Assembly (NCBI RefSeq): GCF_030272695.1
Contig: NZ_JARFYN010000020.1
Span: 36,279 to 100,278 of the forward strand
Origin: Martinezella calliandrae
GTDB taxonomy: Bacteria; Pseudomonadota; Alphaproteobacteria; Rhizobiales; Rhizobiaceae
Direction: 5' to 3'
DNA: 64,000 nucleotides
Part shown: one piece after another, positions 19,529 to 28,195 of the stretch
Layout: the number at the start of each line of letters is the position of its first letter
How positions within the stretch are numbered: the stretch's first letter is position 1
The notes under the pieces: model-generated
The model's input: only the letters and a program-made list of their open reading frames with translations
Database searches by the model: none
Told to the model about the DNA's origin: nothing
Program-made: the position numbers and the translations under genes

Positions 19529-20185
19529 CTAGCCCAAACTACGCAAATTCCCACACATTATGGGCATTTTCGCCATTTTTGACGTTATCCAAGCCACATC
19601 GGGACAATGGAAATAATCAGCAGGCAAGCGAGAAAAAAAATTGAGCGCGCGCCATTGCGACGCCGTTTTCAGCAATCGACCGAGCAATTGCCCAAGAGCA
19701 CACCAAATAGCCAGCGAAAATGCAGCGACAGAACCAAATGTCAGGCCAAGCAAAATGGCGAGATTAGCCGGGTCGCTCGCCAAAGCGGCGAAGGAGGCGG
19801 ATGCGCCGATCGTCATCGCCCATCCCTTGGGATTGTACCAGAGCATCCAGACCCCAGCTGCAAAGCTTGTTGGCCTCGCCATTTCGCTATCCAAGCGCGG
19901 CGGGCCGCTTCGACCAATGCGCACGGCGAGCCAAGTCAGATAGAGCGAGCCAACCGTTTTCATCGCGATCTGCAGTGCGGGGAGCGCCATCAGCAGGCTG
20001 CCAAGCCCAGCCGCTGCCGCGCCTGCGATGGAGCCGAGACCAACTGCACAGCCGACGATGACGGGTATCGATCGGCGAAAACCGAAATGTGCGCCGGAGG
20101 CCGCGGCAAGCGTCGTCGCGACGCCCGGCGTGATTGTCGAGACGAGTGCATAAACGATCAGGGGCAAAAAAGCTGCGATGGTCAT
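19529..20185 (-). pseudogene. LysE/RhtB family amino-acid exporter, C-terminus frameshifted
   Basis: A LysE-family membrane protein of about 200 residues: TPGVATTLAAASGAHFGFRRS near the N-terminus, then GLGSLLMALPALQIAMKTVG, YLTWLAVRIG and FAAGVWMLWYNPKGWAM. The current frame ends in hydrophilic non-family residues. In the next frame the expected last helix is present (ACLLIISIVPMWLG, stop at 19585-19587). The two frames meet at a run of eight A on the plus strand (19633-19640); seven would restore the gene. It is divergent from a lysR gene, the standard arrangement. It may be a sequence error, a phase-variable tract or a recent mutation; without repair the last transmembrane helix is lost. 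Confidence 0.8.
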
Positions 20186-20284
20186 GCGGGCCGATCTCCA
20201 TTTTTTAACGAAGACATAGGCGAGTGACGGCCATCAGAAAAACGAATGTTGAAGGATCGGTGCATTAGCGTTTATAATGGCGTT

Positions 20285-21160
20285 ATGGCTAGAAACTTCG
20301 ATATAGCGCTGATCAGGACCTTCGCTGCCGTTGCCGATCACGGCAGCATGACGGTTGCCGGCAATATGCTGCACATGACGCAGGGTGCCGTCAGCCAGCA
20401 GATCAAACGATTGGAGGAGATGCTCGGCTGTGCTCTGTTCGAACGGGAAAAGCGCGGATTGCGGCTGACCGATGCCGGCGAACGACTGCTCGGCAATGCC
20501 CGCCGCCTACTGATCCTCAATGACGATATTTGGGCCGACATGACGCAAACCACCATAGAAGGCAGCGTGCGGCTCGGTGTGCCCCATGATCTTGTCGGAA
20601 CGGTTCTGGCGCCGGTTCTCAGATCCTATGCCGAACGACATCCGCAGGTAGAGATTTCGCTGGTCTGCGGCTCATCGCCCGAGTTGATGCAGGCGCTCGA
20701 CAATGGTGCGATCGATCTCGGCATCATCGAGGAGCCGCTCGGAACGTCCAAGGGCGAATGCCTGGCGATCGACCGGCTTGTTTGGGTGGGTGCCAAAGCG
20801 GGCAGCGCCTACCGCAAGAATCCATTGCCGATTTCGATGGTGGCCGATACCTGTGCGTTCCGGCCCTCGGTCTTCGCAGCATTGCGCGACGATGGTAGGC
20901 GCTGGCGCACTGTATTCGAGAACGGCAATATCGAGGCGACGACAGCCACGGTTCGCACCGACCTCGCGGTCACCGCCTGGCTTACGTCGACCGTACCCGC
21001 CGACCTCGATATACTCGGCGCGGGCGACGGTTTGCCGGACCTGCCCGTCTTTTCCGTCAATCTCTACTTGTCGAAAAGCGAAGCGGCGCCAGCGGCAACC
21101 GAACTGGCCCGCCATATCCGCGAGGCGCTGATGCGGCCGCGACAGGTCGCGGCCGCTTAA
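20285..21160 (+). CDS. LysR-family transcriptional regulator
   Basis: A 291-residue regulator. The N-terminal winged helix reads FDIALIRTFAAVADHGSMT, then MTQGAVSQQIKRLEEMLGC and LFEREKRGLRLTDAG. The periplasmic-binding-like effector domain follows from about residue 90 (VRLGVPHDLVGTVLAPVLR). I take the ATG at 20285, which gives the standard N-terminus; a further 13 codons upstream are open but lie in the promoter. It is divergent from the LysE-type exporter gene across about 100 bases and most likely controls it in response to an amino acid. A lysR next to lysE resembles argP-argO. Confidence 0.9.
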   Translation: MARNFDIALIRTFAAVADHGSMTVAGNMLHMTQGAVSQQIKRLEEMLGCALFEREKRGLRLTDAGERLLGNARRLLILNDDIWADMTQTTIEGSVRLGVPHDLVGTVLAPVLRSYAERHPQVEISLVCGSSPELMQALDNGAIDLGIIEEPLGTSKGECLAIDRLVWVGAKAGSAYRKNPLPISMVADTCAFRPSVFAALRDDGRRWRTVFENGNIEATTATVRTDLAVTAWLTSTVPADLDILGAGDGLPDLPVFSVNLYLSKSEAAPAATELARHIREALMRPRQVAAA

Positions 21161-21187
21161 AAGGTCGATGCACCTGGCCAGCTGTTA

Positions 21188-22276
21188 CTATGCAGCCTTC
21201 GGCAACGGTCCGACATAACGCGACTGCGGACGGATCAGGCGGCCGTCGAGCATCTGTTCGCGCGCATGGGCAATCCAGCCCACCGTGCGGCCGATGGCGA
21301 ATACACCGGTGAAGGCATTGCGCGGAAAACCGAGGGCATCGAGCAATAGGGCGGTATAATATTCGACATTGGTTTCGAGCGGACGGTCCGGCTTGCGTTC
21401 CCTCAAAAGCGCTAGCGCCGCCGCCTCGATCGCCTCGGCAAGCGCGATGCGGCCGGCGTCTGCCTGACCACTCGCAAAAATCGGCCGCAGTGCCGTCTTG
21501 AGTGCATCGGCACGCGGATCGCGGACGCGATAGACACGGTGGCCGAAACCCATCAGCCGCTCACCGTGATCGAGTGCCTTAGACAGCCACGCGCGGGCAT
21601 TGGCCGGCTCTCCGACCGCATCGAGCATATCGAGCACCGGTCCGGGCGCGCCACCATGCAGCGGTCCCTTCAAGGCGCTGATCGCCGCCAATACCGACGA
21701 GGTCAGGCCGGCATGGGTCGACGCGATGACGCGAGCGGCGAAGGTGGACGCATTCAGCCCGTGATCCGAGATCGTCACCAGATAGGCGTCGAGGCCCGCC
21801 GTCTGCTGCGGCGTTGGAGCCTTGCCTGTCAGCATGCGCAGGATGTCTGCAGATTGCGACAGGGACGCATCCGGTTTGATCGGCTTTTCACCATTTTGAA
21901 GGCGCAGCAGCGCAGGCAGGAACACGGCTGGCGCAGCCATCAAGCCGATAGCGGTGCCAAAATTTTCGCCGTCTTCGATACGAGCCAAAAGCGCCCTCAT
22001 GGCTTCAACTGGCGGCAGGGCCAGCAAAACCGCATCCGCCGCATTGACATGGGCGAACAGGTTCACGCGTGCAGCACCCAATTTTGACCTGATGCTTGCG
22101 GCATCGGCATGTTCCTCGAACAGGCCATCGAGCAGCAGCGCGGCAACATCCTCAAAGCGGCTGGTAGCGACCAGATCGTCCAGCGACACACCGCGAATGA
22201 TCAGCCGGCCGGCGGCGCCATCCACATCGGACAGCTTGGTTTCGGCGGCAACAATATCTTCGAGACCACTGTTCAT
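21188..22276 (-). CDS. Citrate synthase/2-methylcitrate synthase homologue
   Basis: A 362-residue citrate synthase-fold protein. Active-site landmarks: SDHGLNASTFAARVIAST, GPLHGGA (first catalytic His), MGFGHRVYR (second His) and NVEYYTALLLDALGFP, where the catalytic Asp of classical enzymes is Glu. The C-terminus GRLIRPQSRYVGP is typical. Two in-frame ATGs exist; the one at 22276 lies seven bases after AAAGGAG and is preferred over 22282. It is divergent from a second homologue carrying an N-terminal helix-turn-helix, and the shared 84-base promoter region holds palindromes. It is not the main gltA type, which is about 430 residues long. Whether it uses acetyl-CoA or propionyl-CoA is not decidable from sequence alone. 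Confidence 0.85.
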   Translation of the reverse strand: MNSGLEDIVAAETKLSDVDGAAGRLIIRGVSLDDLVATSRFEDVAALLLDGLFEEHADAASIRSKLGAARVNLFAHVNAADAVLLALPPVEAMRALLARIEDGENFGTAIGLMAAPAVFLPALLRLQNGEKPIKPDASLSQSADILRMLTGKAPTPQQTAGLDAYLVTISDHGLNASTFAARVIASTHAGLTSSVLAAISALKGPLHGGAPGPVLDMLDAVGEPANARAWLSKALDHGERLMGFGHRVYRVRDPRADALKTALRPIFASGQADAGRIALAEAIEAAALALLRERKPDRPLETNVEYYTALLLDALGFPRNAFTGVFAIGRTVGWIAHAREQMLDGRLIRPQSRYVGPLPKAA

Positions 22277-22320
22277 TGTCATTCTCCTTTGACTATGCAC
22301 TTAGATGAGTCCTATTTTTA

Positions 22321-22350
22321 TTGACGTCAATCTTGATGCAATTGATCAAT
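22321..22350. promoter_or_regulatory. Paired palindromes in the divergent citrate synthase promoter
   Basis: TTGACGTCAA (22321-22330) and ATTGATCAAT (22341-22350) are both perfect palindromes with centres exactly 20 bases apart. Between them TTGATGCAA (22333-22341) is a third related element. They lie between the two start codons, just upstream of the ribosome binding site of the HTH-citrate synthase gene. They are good candidates for operators read by that protein. Confidence 0.55.
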
Positions 22351-22360
22351 ATGAGGGACT

Positions 22361-23497
22361 ATGAGCTGGCTGACGGCGGAGCAGGCATTGAACCTGCTGG
22401 GCACCAAATCGCAGACGTTGTACGCCAATGTCAGCCGTGGCCGCATTCGCGCGAAGCCCGATCCGAGTGATACGCGGCGGAGCCTTTATTTCACCGATGA
22501 CGTCAAGCGCCTGGCGGCCAGGAACGCCGGACGCCGAAGAACTGAAGCCGTGGCGGCCGATGCCATCCAATGGGGTGATCCGGTGCTGCCTTCGGCGTTG
22601 TCGACCGTCGCGCAAGGACGGCTGTTTTATCGCGGGCAGGATGCGGCCAAGCTTGCCGACCATGCGACGCTCGAGGAAATCGCACTACTCCTATGGGACA
22701 TGAGGCGACCCTTGCGGCGGCCGGAAGGGCAGGGCGGCAATGGCAGGCCACCCGCCCTAACGGCGGCCTTTTGCGCTTTGGCCGAGCGCGCCAGCACCGA
22801 CCTGCCATCACTTGGACGATCGCTACCGGCGCTGCAGACCGAAGCCGAAAGCGTATTAGGTACCGTCGCCAATGCGTTGGCACCGGGGCTACCTCATTTG
22901 CCGCTGCATCAGCGCCTCGCGGCAGCCTGGAACCGGCCGGACGCCGACGAACTCATCCGTCGCTCCCTCGTGCTCTTCGCCGACCACGAGCTCAATGCCT
23001 CGACCTTCACCGCGCGAATCACCGCGTCTGCCGGTGCGACACTATCAGCCGCAGCGCTCTCCGGCCTGTCGACGCTGACCGGGCCGCTGCATGGCGGCGC
23101 GTGGCAAGGCGTGCGTTCGTTGATTGCCCGCGCCGCCGCGATCGGCGCAGAGGAGGCGGTACGCAGTTACCTTGCCGAAGGGCGGCCGATACCGGCAGTC
23201 GGTCACCCGCTCTATCCCGACGGCGATGCGCGCGCCCGGGCTCTGCTTGCCTGCTTTACGCTGCCGCCTTTGTTCGCAGAGGTCAGGGGCGTGGCCGAAG
23301 AGCTGGTTGGAGAACGCGTCAACGTTGATTTTGCGCTGACAGCTATGACTTCGGCCTACCATCTGCCACAGGATGCGCCATTGATCATGTTCGCACTTGC
23401 TCGCACAGTCGGGTGGCTGGCGCACGCCATGGAGCAATCCACGAGCGGCCGCCTTATCCGGCCACGCGCACGCTACGTCGGTCCGCCGGTCGAATAA
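22361..23497 (+). CDS. Citrate synthase-family protein with N-terminal HTH domain
   Basis: A 378-residue protein. Residues 1-60 are a MerR/excisionase-like DNA-binding region: WLTAEQALNLLGTKSQTLYA, VSRGRIRAK and a YFTDDVKRLA helix. From about residue 65 a citrate synthase fold follows, with ELNASTFTARITAS, GPLHGGAWQG (His), AVGHPLYPDGD (His; R-to-P change after it) and RVNVDFALTA (Asp retained). GAGGG lies seven bases upstream of the ATG. Such HTH fusions are known in rhizobia but poorly characterised. It could be an enzyme, a metabolite-sensing repressor that reuses the citrate synthase fold, or both. The palindromes just upstream support autoregulation. Confidence 0.85.
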   Translation: MSWLTAEQALNLLGTKSQTLYANVSRGRIRAKPDPSDTRRSLYFTDDVKRLAARNAGRRRTEAVAADAIQWGDPVLPSALSTVAQGRLFYRGQDAAKLADHATLEEIALLLWDMRRPLRRPEGQGGNGRPPALTAAFCALAERASTDLPSLGRSLPALQTEAESVLGTVANALAPGLPHLPLHQRLAAAWNRPDADELIRRSLVLFADHELNASTFTARITASAGATLSAAALSGLSTLTGPLHGGAWQGVRSLIARAAAIGAEEAVRSYLAEGRPIPAVGHPLYPDGDARARALLACFTLPPLFAEVRGVAEELVGERVNVDFALTAMTSAYHLPQDAPLIMFALARTVGWLAHAMEQSTSGRLIRPRARYVGPPVE

Positions 23498-23539
23498 TCA
23501 GCGCCCTACCTCGAAGGGGCATGCGACTTATGCGCAGAC

Positions 23540-23910
23540 CTAACCCACCGCCAAGCGACAGACAGCCTCGATGTTATGTCCGTCGAGTCAAGAACAAAAG
23601 CGCCTTGGTAGTCGGGGTGATAGGGAGACCGGATGCCTGGCGCTCCATTGTCCAATCCACCTGCCGCCAGCGCCGCTTCATAGAACTGATCAACGACGGC
23701 TCTGCCTTGAGCAGTGAAAGCGACGTGAACACGCGTTTGTGCTGCGTCCCGATTTCCTATCCAGAAGCAGGCCCTCGGCCTGATCCCATATCCCGCAATA
23801 ACCACGCCCTGCGCATATCAACGCTCGATACCGAGCAGGAGCAAGGTCGCGTCGTAAAAGGCCTTCGACCGTTCCACATCGCTCACCCCGATTGTAACGT
23901 GATCCAGCAT
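23540..23910 (-). pseudogene. VOC-family (glyoxalase-like) protein with stop and frameshift
   Basis: Starting at the ATG at 23910 the frame reads MLDHVTIGVSDVERSKAFYD, the usual VOC N-terminus, and runs to GIER, where a TGA occurs. The same frame then continues YAQGVVIAGYGIRPRACFW and further family-like sequence to GAFVLD. Here one base is lost, and the conserved end DGHNIEAVCRLAVG continues in the next frame to a TAG at 23540. Two independent lesions make this a true pseudogene rather than a single sequencing slip. Intact relatives are metal-dependent dioxygenases or lyases with unknown substrates. Confidence 0.85.
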
Positions 23911-23951
23911 GTCTGCTCCCGAACTCTCCGGCGCAGCGCGCAAAATCGGCG

Positions 23952-24947
23952 CTATCGCACGGCGGCGGTATTTGCGCGCGACAAATCCGCCCAGCCGATG
24001 GTCAGTTTGCGATTGGCAATGAGCCAGATCGTGGCGATCGCGATCAGCCCGACGGTGATATTGGCGGCGATGAACAGGATCGGCGCCAATTGCGCAACCG
24101 GGCCGACGTCGCTGCGCTCGATCAGACGCAAAGGCGCTGTCGCCAGCGCAGTCACGCCGAAGGTGAAGGCCCAGTAGGCGGGGCTAAAGCCATCCTTGGC
24201 GATCCACGGCAGCAGGCGCAGCATAATCAAGGCCTGCAGGATGCCGTAGCCGATCATGGCATGCACGATGAGGTCGGGCGGCCCCTGCGTGACGCTGATA
24301 TAGGCGACCGCCCCAACGGCCGGCGGTGCAAGTTGGATACCCAGCGTTGGGCGCAGCGGCCCAGCCAATGCTGGCGCCGTCAGAAGGCGGTGCAACAAAG
24401 CGGATTCAAGCGCCAACCAGGCAAAGAAGGCAGCACCGAAGAAAAGCTCGCCCCAATCTGGAAAGCCGAGCGCCGCCGCAACGGTGGCCGTTACGAAACT
24501 TCCGGCGACACCAGGCAGATAAAGCACTGCCGTCGTGGCGGCGACATCGCGCTCACCCTGCCATAGACCGCCGGTTCTCCAGACTGCGAAGGCGAGCGTG
24601 TAGATTGCCCCAAGAATGAACAAAGTTTCAGCGCCGACGCGCGAGTAAGGCAGCAAACCGCCGGCCACCAGCATGGTGGCGACGCCGACGAGGCCGACGA
24701 AGCAACACTGCACGGGATGGAACAATTCCTTCAGCGCCTCTTCGCGAGCCGCCGCCCATTTCAAGGCATAGAGCACGATCAGTACCGCCCAGACGGCGAC
24801 AGAGACGAAGGTAATCGCCTCACCGATCGCCGCAGGTAAGTGCCAAACACGCGTCGCTGCGCGCCAGGTATTGCCGAGACCGGAGAGACCGAGCACCATC
24901 CCAAAGAATGCTGCCGGAACGAGCGGCAGTTTCAGGCGAGCAGTCAT
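23952..24947 (-). CDS. TDT/SLAC1-family transporter (TehA-like)
   Basis: A 331-residue protein of about ten hydrophobic segments. The opening LPLVPAAFFGMVLGLSGLG and the next TWRAATRVWHLP are typical of the tellurite-resistance/dicarboxylate transporter and SLAC1 anion-channel superfamily. The ATG at 24947 has an excellent AAAGGAGG site six bases upstream, so this start is firm. Family members export tellurite-related ions, C4-dicarboxylates or sulphite, or conduct anions; this one cannot be narrowed. It lies between two pseudogenes (VOC and MBL-fold) on the same strand. Confidence 0.85.
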   Translation of the reverse strand: MTARLKLPLVPAAFFGMVLGLSGLGNTWRAATRVWHLPAAIGEAITFVSVAVWAVLIVLYALKWAAAREEALKELFHPVQCCFVGLVGVATMLVAGGLLPYSRVGAETLFILGAIYTLAFAVWRTGGLWQGERDVAATTAVLYLPGVAGSFVTATVAAALGFPDWGELFFGAAFFAWLALESALLHRLLTAPALAGPLRPTLGIQLAPPAVGAVAYISVTQGPPDLIVHAMIGYGILQALIMLRLLPWIAKDGFSPAYWAFTFGVTALATAPLRLIERSDVGPVAQLAPILFIAANITVGLIAIATIWLIANRKLTIGWADLSRANTAAVR

Positions 24948-24971
24948 GGTGCCTCCTTTGAGCAAATAACG

Positions 24972-25450
24972 TTAGACGCCTTCATGGACGTGCTGTGTGA
25001 AGAAACTCAGATCGATGACGAACTTACCCCATTTCGCATCGAATTTCGCCGACCGTTTTACCGCGACGACCTCGTCAAGCGAATGGCCCTTCTTCTTCAG
25101 CTTGGCGACATCGTCGCGCACCGCCTTCAGCATGTCACGATAGGCAATCAGCTGCTTCTTATCACCAATCGGTCCATGCCCCGGGATGACGATGGTCTTG
25201 TTCGTCGTCGCGGCCACATTGGCATCGGCCGCCTTGATCATGCCGTCGATTATGAAGGACATCAGATTCCTGGAAATAAACGGAGATGTCGCCGTCCGTA
25301 TGGGCCCCCTCGTAGTGCTTCAGCGCGATCGTTTCATCATTCAGCTTGACCGTGCGCTCGTTGTTCATCAGGTCGATGGTTCGGTCTTTGGTCCTAATGG
25401 TCGGCATGATAAAGTCCTTTCCGAAGTTCAAGTGATCTGAAACGTCCATG
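24972..25450 (-). pseudogene. MBL-fold metallohydrolase remnant with internal deletion
   Basis: Two pieces of a metallo-beta-lactamase-fold protein are visible. The upstream frame carries HLNFGKDFIMPTIRTKDR and AHTDGDISVYFQESDVLH. The downstream frame carries IDGMIKAADANVAATTNKT followed by VIPGHGPIGDKKQLIAYRD. The conserved V-G-D-x-F-W-N-G block that normally joins them (about 20 residues) is deleted at about 25255, leaving the parts out of frame. The region before about 25450 has no H-x-H-x-D-H motif, so the N-terminal zinc-binding part is gone too. The gene is clearly dead. Its last bases lie 24 bases before the TDT transporter start on the same strand. Confidence 0.75.
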
Positions 25451-25866
25451 ATCGAAGGATCGGATTGGCGGCTCAGGAGAAAGAGCCTTGGCGGTAGAGA
25501 AGGCAAACACGCGCTCGCCGGAAATGCCACTTTGAACGCGCGGGCGAAACTATGCACGCGACTGGCCACGGTGGATTCTTGAATTTTGATGGCTTTGTTG
25601 AAATAGCCGTTTCTGTTCAAGCCTAAGAAGCACGATTTGTGCTATCAAGGCGGTTTAGATGCCCGGCTTATCGGCAATTGCGCAGACGCGGTTGCGAGAC
25701 AAAGCAGGAATAGTGACGGCGAAATATCACAGATGCGTGAGCTCGGTATTTTCTGTCCGGTCCCGCGCACCTGCATAGCTCGCCCGTCATTTGTTCATTG
25801 GCAAATGCTGCGAAATGTCTTTATGGACTTTTCAAAACGATTAAACCCCTCCTAGGAGACTGACAT
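25451..25866. other. 415-base interval before gnd, no supported gene
   Basis: I find no coding signal here. Its left half is the decayed 5' part of the MBL-fold gene or unrelated inserted DNA. The stretch around 25578-25606 (GGCTTTGTTGAAATAGCC and following) faintly resembles insertion-sequence ends, but no partner end was found. The AT-rich part at 25790-25850 followed by CTAGGAG is presumably the gnd promoter and ribosome binding site. Confidence 0.4.
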
Positions 25867-26892
25867 ATGCAAATCGGAATGATTGGCCTCGGCCGCATGG
25901 GCAGCAACATGGTGCAGCGCCTGCTGAAGGGCGGCCACAGCGCCGTCGTTTTCGATGCGCGTCCGGAAAGCATCTCGGCGCTTGAACAGCTCGGCGCCAC
26001 CGGCAGCACGTCGCTCGAAGATTTCGTATCGAAGCTCTCTCGTCCCCGCGCCGTCTGGCTGATGCTGCCGGCTGCGATCGTCGACAAGGAGCTGGCCAAG
26101 ATCGTTCCGCTGCTCGAAGAGGGCGATATCGTCATCGACGGCGGCAACTCCTATTATCATGACGATATCCGCCGCTCCGAAGAGTTGAAGCCGAAGGGCA
26201 TTCATTATGTCGACGTCGGCACCAGCGGCGGCGTTTTCGGCCTGCAGCGCGGATATTGCCTGATGATCGGCGGTGAAAAGGCCACGGTTCAGCATCTGTC
26301 GCCGATCTTCGCAACGCTCGCGCCGGGCGTCGGCGATGTCGCTCCCTCCAAGATGCGCTCCGAAGCGGCCGCAAGTGTCAGCACCGCCGAGCAAGGCTAT
26401 CTGCATTGCGGCCCGTCCGGCGCCGGCCATTTCGTCAAGATGGTCCATAATGGCATCGAGTATGGCCTGATGGCCGCCTACGCCGAAGGCTTCAACGTGC
26501 TGCGTCACGCCAATATCGGGCTGCAGACGACCGAAGCCGACGCCGAAACCGCGCCGCTGTCGCATCCGCAATATTATCAATACAACCTCGACATCGCCGA
26601 AATCAGCGAAGTCTGGCGCCGCGGCAGCGTCATCACCTCGTGGCTGCTCGACCTTACCGCCGACGCGCTACACGGCGACGCAGCCCTGTCGCAATATGCC
26701 GGCCGAGTTTCGGATTCGGGCGAGGGCCGCTGGACCATTTCGGCTGCAATCGACGAAGGCGTCCCGACGCCTGTCCTCAGCGCCGCCCTTTACGGCCGCT
26801 TCGCCTCGCGCGGCAATGACGACTATGCCAACAAAGTCCTCTCGGCCATGCGCGCCGGCTTCGGCGGCCATCACGAGAAGCCGGCGAAGTAA
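25867..26892 (+). CDS. gnd: 6-phosphogluconate dehydrogenase, decarboxylating (short type)
   Basis: A 341-residue oxidoreductase producing ribulose-5-phosphate from 6-phosphogluconate. The Rossmann start is MQIGMIGLGRMGSNM. DGGNSYYHDD and VDVGTSGGVFGLQRG carry the substrate-binding Ser-Gly-Gly, and GPSGAGHFVKMVHNGIEYG holds the catalytic Lys and the conserved HNGIEY. The length matches the shorter, often NAD-preferring group rather than the 470-residue E. coli type. AGGAG upstream of the ATG supports the start. It is convergent with moeA and shares a terminator region with it. Confidence 0.92.
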   Translation: MQIGMIGLGRMGSNMVQRLLKGGHSAVVFDARPESISALEQLGATGSTSLEDFVSKLSRPRAVWLMLPAAIVDKELAKIVPLLEEGDIVIDGGNSYYHDDIRRSEELKPKGIHYVDVGTSGGVFGLQRGYCLMIGGEKATVQHLSPIFATLAPGVGDVAPSKMRSEAAASVSTAEQGYLHCGPSGAGHFVKMVHNGIEYGLMAAYAEGFNVLRHANIGLQTTEADAETAPLSHPQYYQYNLDIAEISEVWRRGSVITSWLLDLTADALHGDAALSQYAGRVSDSGEGRWTISAAIDEGVPTPVLSAALYGRFASRGNDDYANKVLSAMRAGFGGHHEKPAK

Positions 26893-26920
26893 TTTCTCTT
26901 CGAATTTGACGAATTTGATG

Positions 26921-26948
26921 CCGGGCGGGTCAAACTGCCCGGTTTTTT
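26921..26948 (+). terminator. Rho-independent terminator of gnd
   Basis: CCGGGCGG (26921-26928) pairs with CTGCCCGG (26935-26942) including one G-U pair, around a six-base loop, followed by TTTTTT (26943-26948). It lies between the convergent gnd and moeA stop codons. Confidence 0.9.
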
Positions 26949-26963
26949 CATATCCGGCTTAGA

Positions 26964-28190
26964 TTAGCTCAGCAACTCCGGGCGCAACAATAGAACCGGG
27001 CATTCGGAACCGGCAGCAAGCTCGGGCGCCTGCACCGGGCGGATGATGAGGCAATCGGAGCGGGAAAAGACCTTCATCATAGACGAATCCTGCTTGAAAA
27101 AAGGCTCGGCGATCCATACGCCATCTGCGGATTTCGTCAGTGTCGCGCGCACATAGTCCTGGCGCTGATCGTTGGCGGTGAGCCTAACGGCCGTCCGCGC
27201 CATGCTTTCCCGCTTCACCGGCGGCAGTGAGGCGAGTTTGCGGATCAGCGGCTCCAAGAACAACAGGCCGCAGACGAGGCTCGAGACCGGGTTGCCGGGA
27301 AGTCCGAGGACATGGGTTTCGCCGAGGCTGCCGACCATCAGCGGCTTGCCGGGACGCATGGCGATACGCCAGAAATCGAGCTGCATACCGCCTGCGATCA
27401 TGGTCGACTGCACGAGATCATGATCGCCGACCGAGGCGCCGCCGAGTGTAACGATGACATCGGCCTTCGCCACCTGCGCTCGGCCGATGGCGGCGGTAAT
27501 TTCCGCCCTGTCGTCAGGCACAATGCCGAGATCGAGCACATGAGCACCGGCACTGCGGGCAAGCGCGGCGATGCCGAATGTATTCGAGGCAATGATCTGC
27601 GATGGGCCGGGCTTGCTGCCCGGTGTTACCAACTCGTCGCCCGTCGCGAGGATCGCCACCAATGGGCGGCGATAGACATCGAGCATCGGATGATTCATAG
27701 CGGCGGCTACCGTCAGCCGCGAAAAATCCATCACCGTGCCTGCGCTGAGCACCGCTTCACCTTCGGCGAAGTCCTGTCCGCGCGGACGGACATGCTGTTT
27801 TTTGCGCAGGGGATAGGTGGTGCGGATGCGGCCGTCCTCCAGCCCTACGGTGTCTTCCTGCAACAGCACACAATCGGCGCCGGCGGGAACTGGCGCGCCC
27901 GTGAAGATGCGCACTGCTTGGTCTTTGCCGACGCTACCTTCGAAAGCGCGGCCCGCGGCGGAAACACCGATCACTGTCAGCAGCGCGCCGGGCTCGGCGG
28001 CGTCTTCGAAACGCAGTGCATAGCCATCCATCGCCGACGCATCGAAGGGTGGTTGCGTCAAGCGTGCGGTCAGATCCTTGGCCAGAACCCGGCCTTCAGC
28101 CATGTCGAGTGGAATGCTCTCGACGCGATGGAGCGGCGTTGTGCTATTCAACAGACGCGCCTGGGCATCGGCAACGGGTAAAAGGCTCAT
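26964..28190 (-). CDS. moeA: Molybdopterin molybdenumtransferase
   Basis: A 408-residue enzyme that inserts molybdate into adenylylated molybdopterin. LPVADAQARLL opens the protein, PPFDASAMDGYA is the conserved N-terminal motif, and RIFTGAPVPAGADCV and VAILATGDELV follow. The MoaB-like site is VTLGGASVGDHD, and RPGKPLMVG and GLPGNPVSSLV complete the signature. The ATG at 28190 is five bases after the moaC stop and fits the family N-terminus. It is the last gene of the ppiD-trpD-trpC-moaC-moeA run. In relatives I recall lexA following moeA, which is not the case here. Confidence 0.95.
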   Translation of the reverse strand: MSLLPVADAQARLLNSTTPLHRVESIPLDMAEGRVLAKDLTARLTQPPFDASAMDGYALRFEDAAEPGALLTVIGVSAAGRAFEGSVGKDQAVRIFTGAPVPAGADCVLLQEDTVGLEDGRIRTTYPLRKKQHVRPRGQDFAEGEAVLSAGTVMDFSRLTVAAAMNHPMLDVYRRPLVAILATGDELVTPGSKPGPSQIIASNTFGIAALARSAGAHVLDLGIVPDDRAEITAAIGRAQVAKADVIVTLGGASVGDHDLVQSTMIAGGMQLDFWRIAMRPGKPLMVGSLGETHVLGLPGNPVSSLVCGLLFLEPLIRKLASLPPVKRESMARTAVRLTANDQRQDYVRATLTKSADGVWIAEPFFKQDSSMMKVFSRSDCLIIRPVQAPELAAGSECPVLLLRPELLS

Positions 28191-28195
28191 AGGTG

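Noticed and set aside
25578..25606. GGCTTTGTTGAAAT sequence resembling an insertion-sequence end
   Set aside because: No matching inverted end, target duplication or transposase fragment is nearby.
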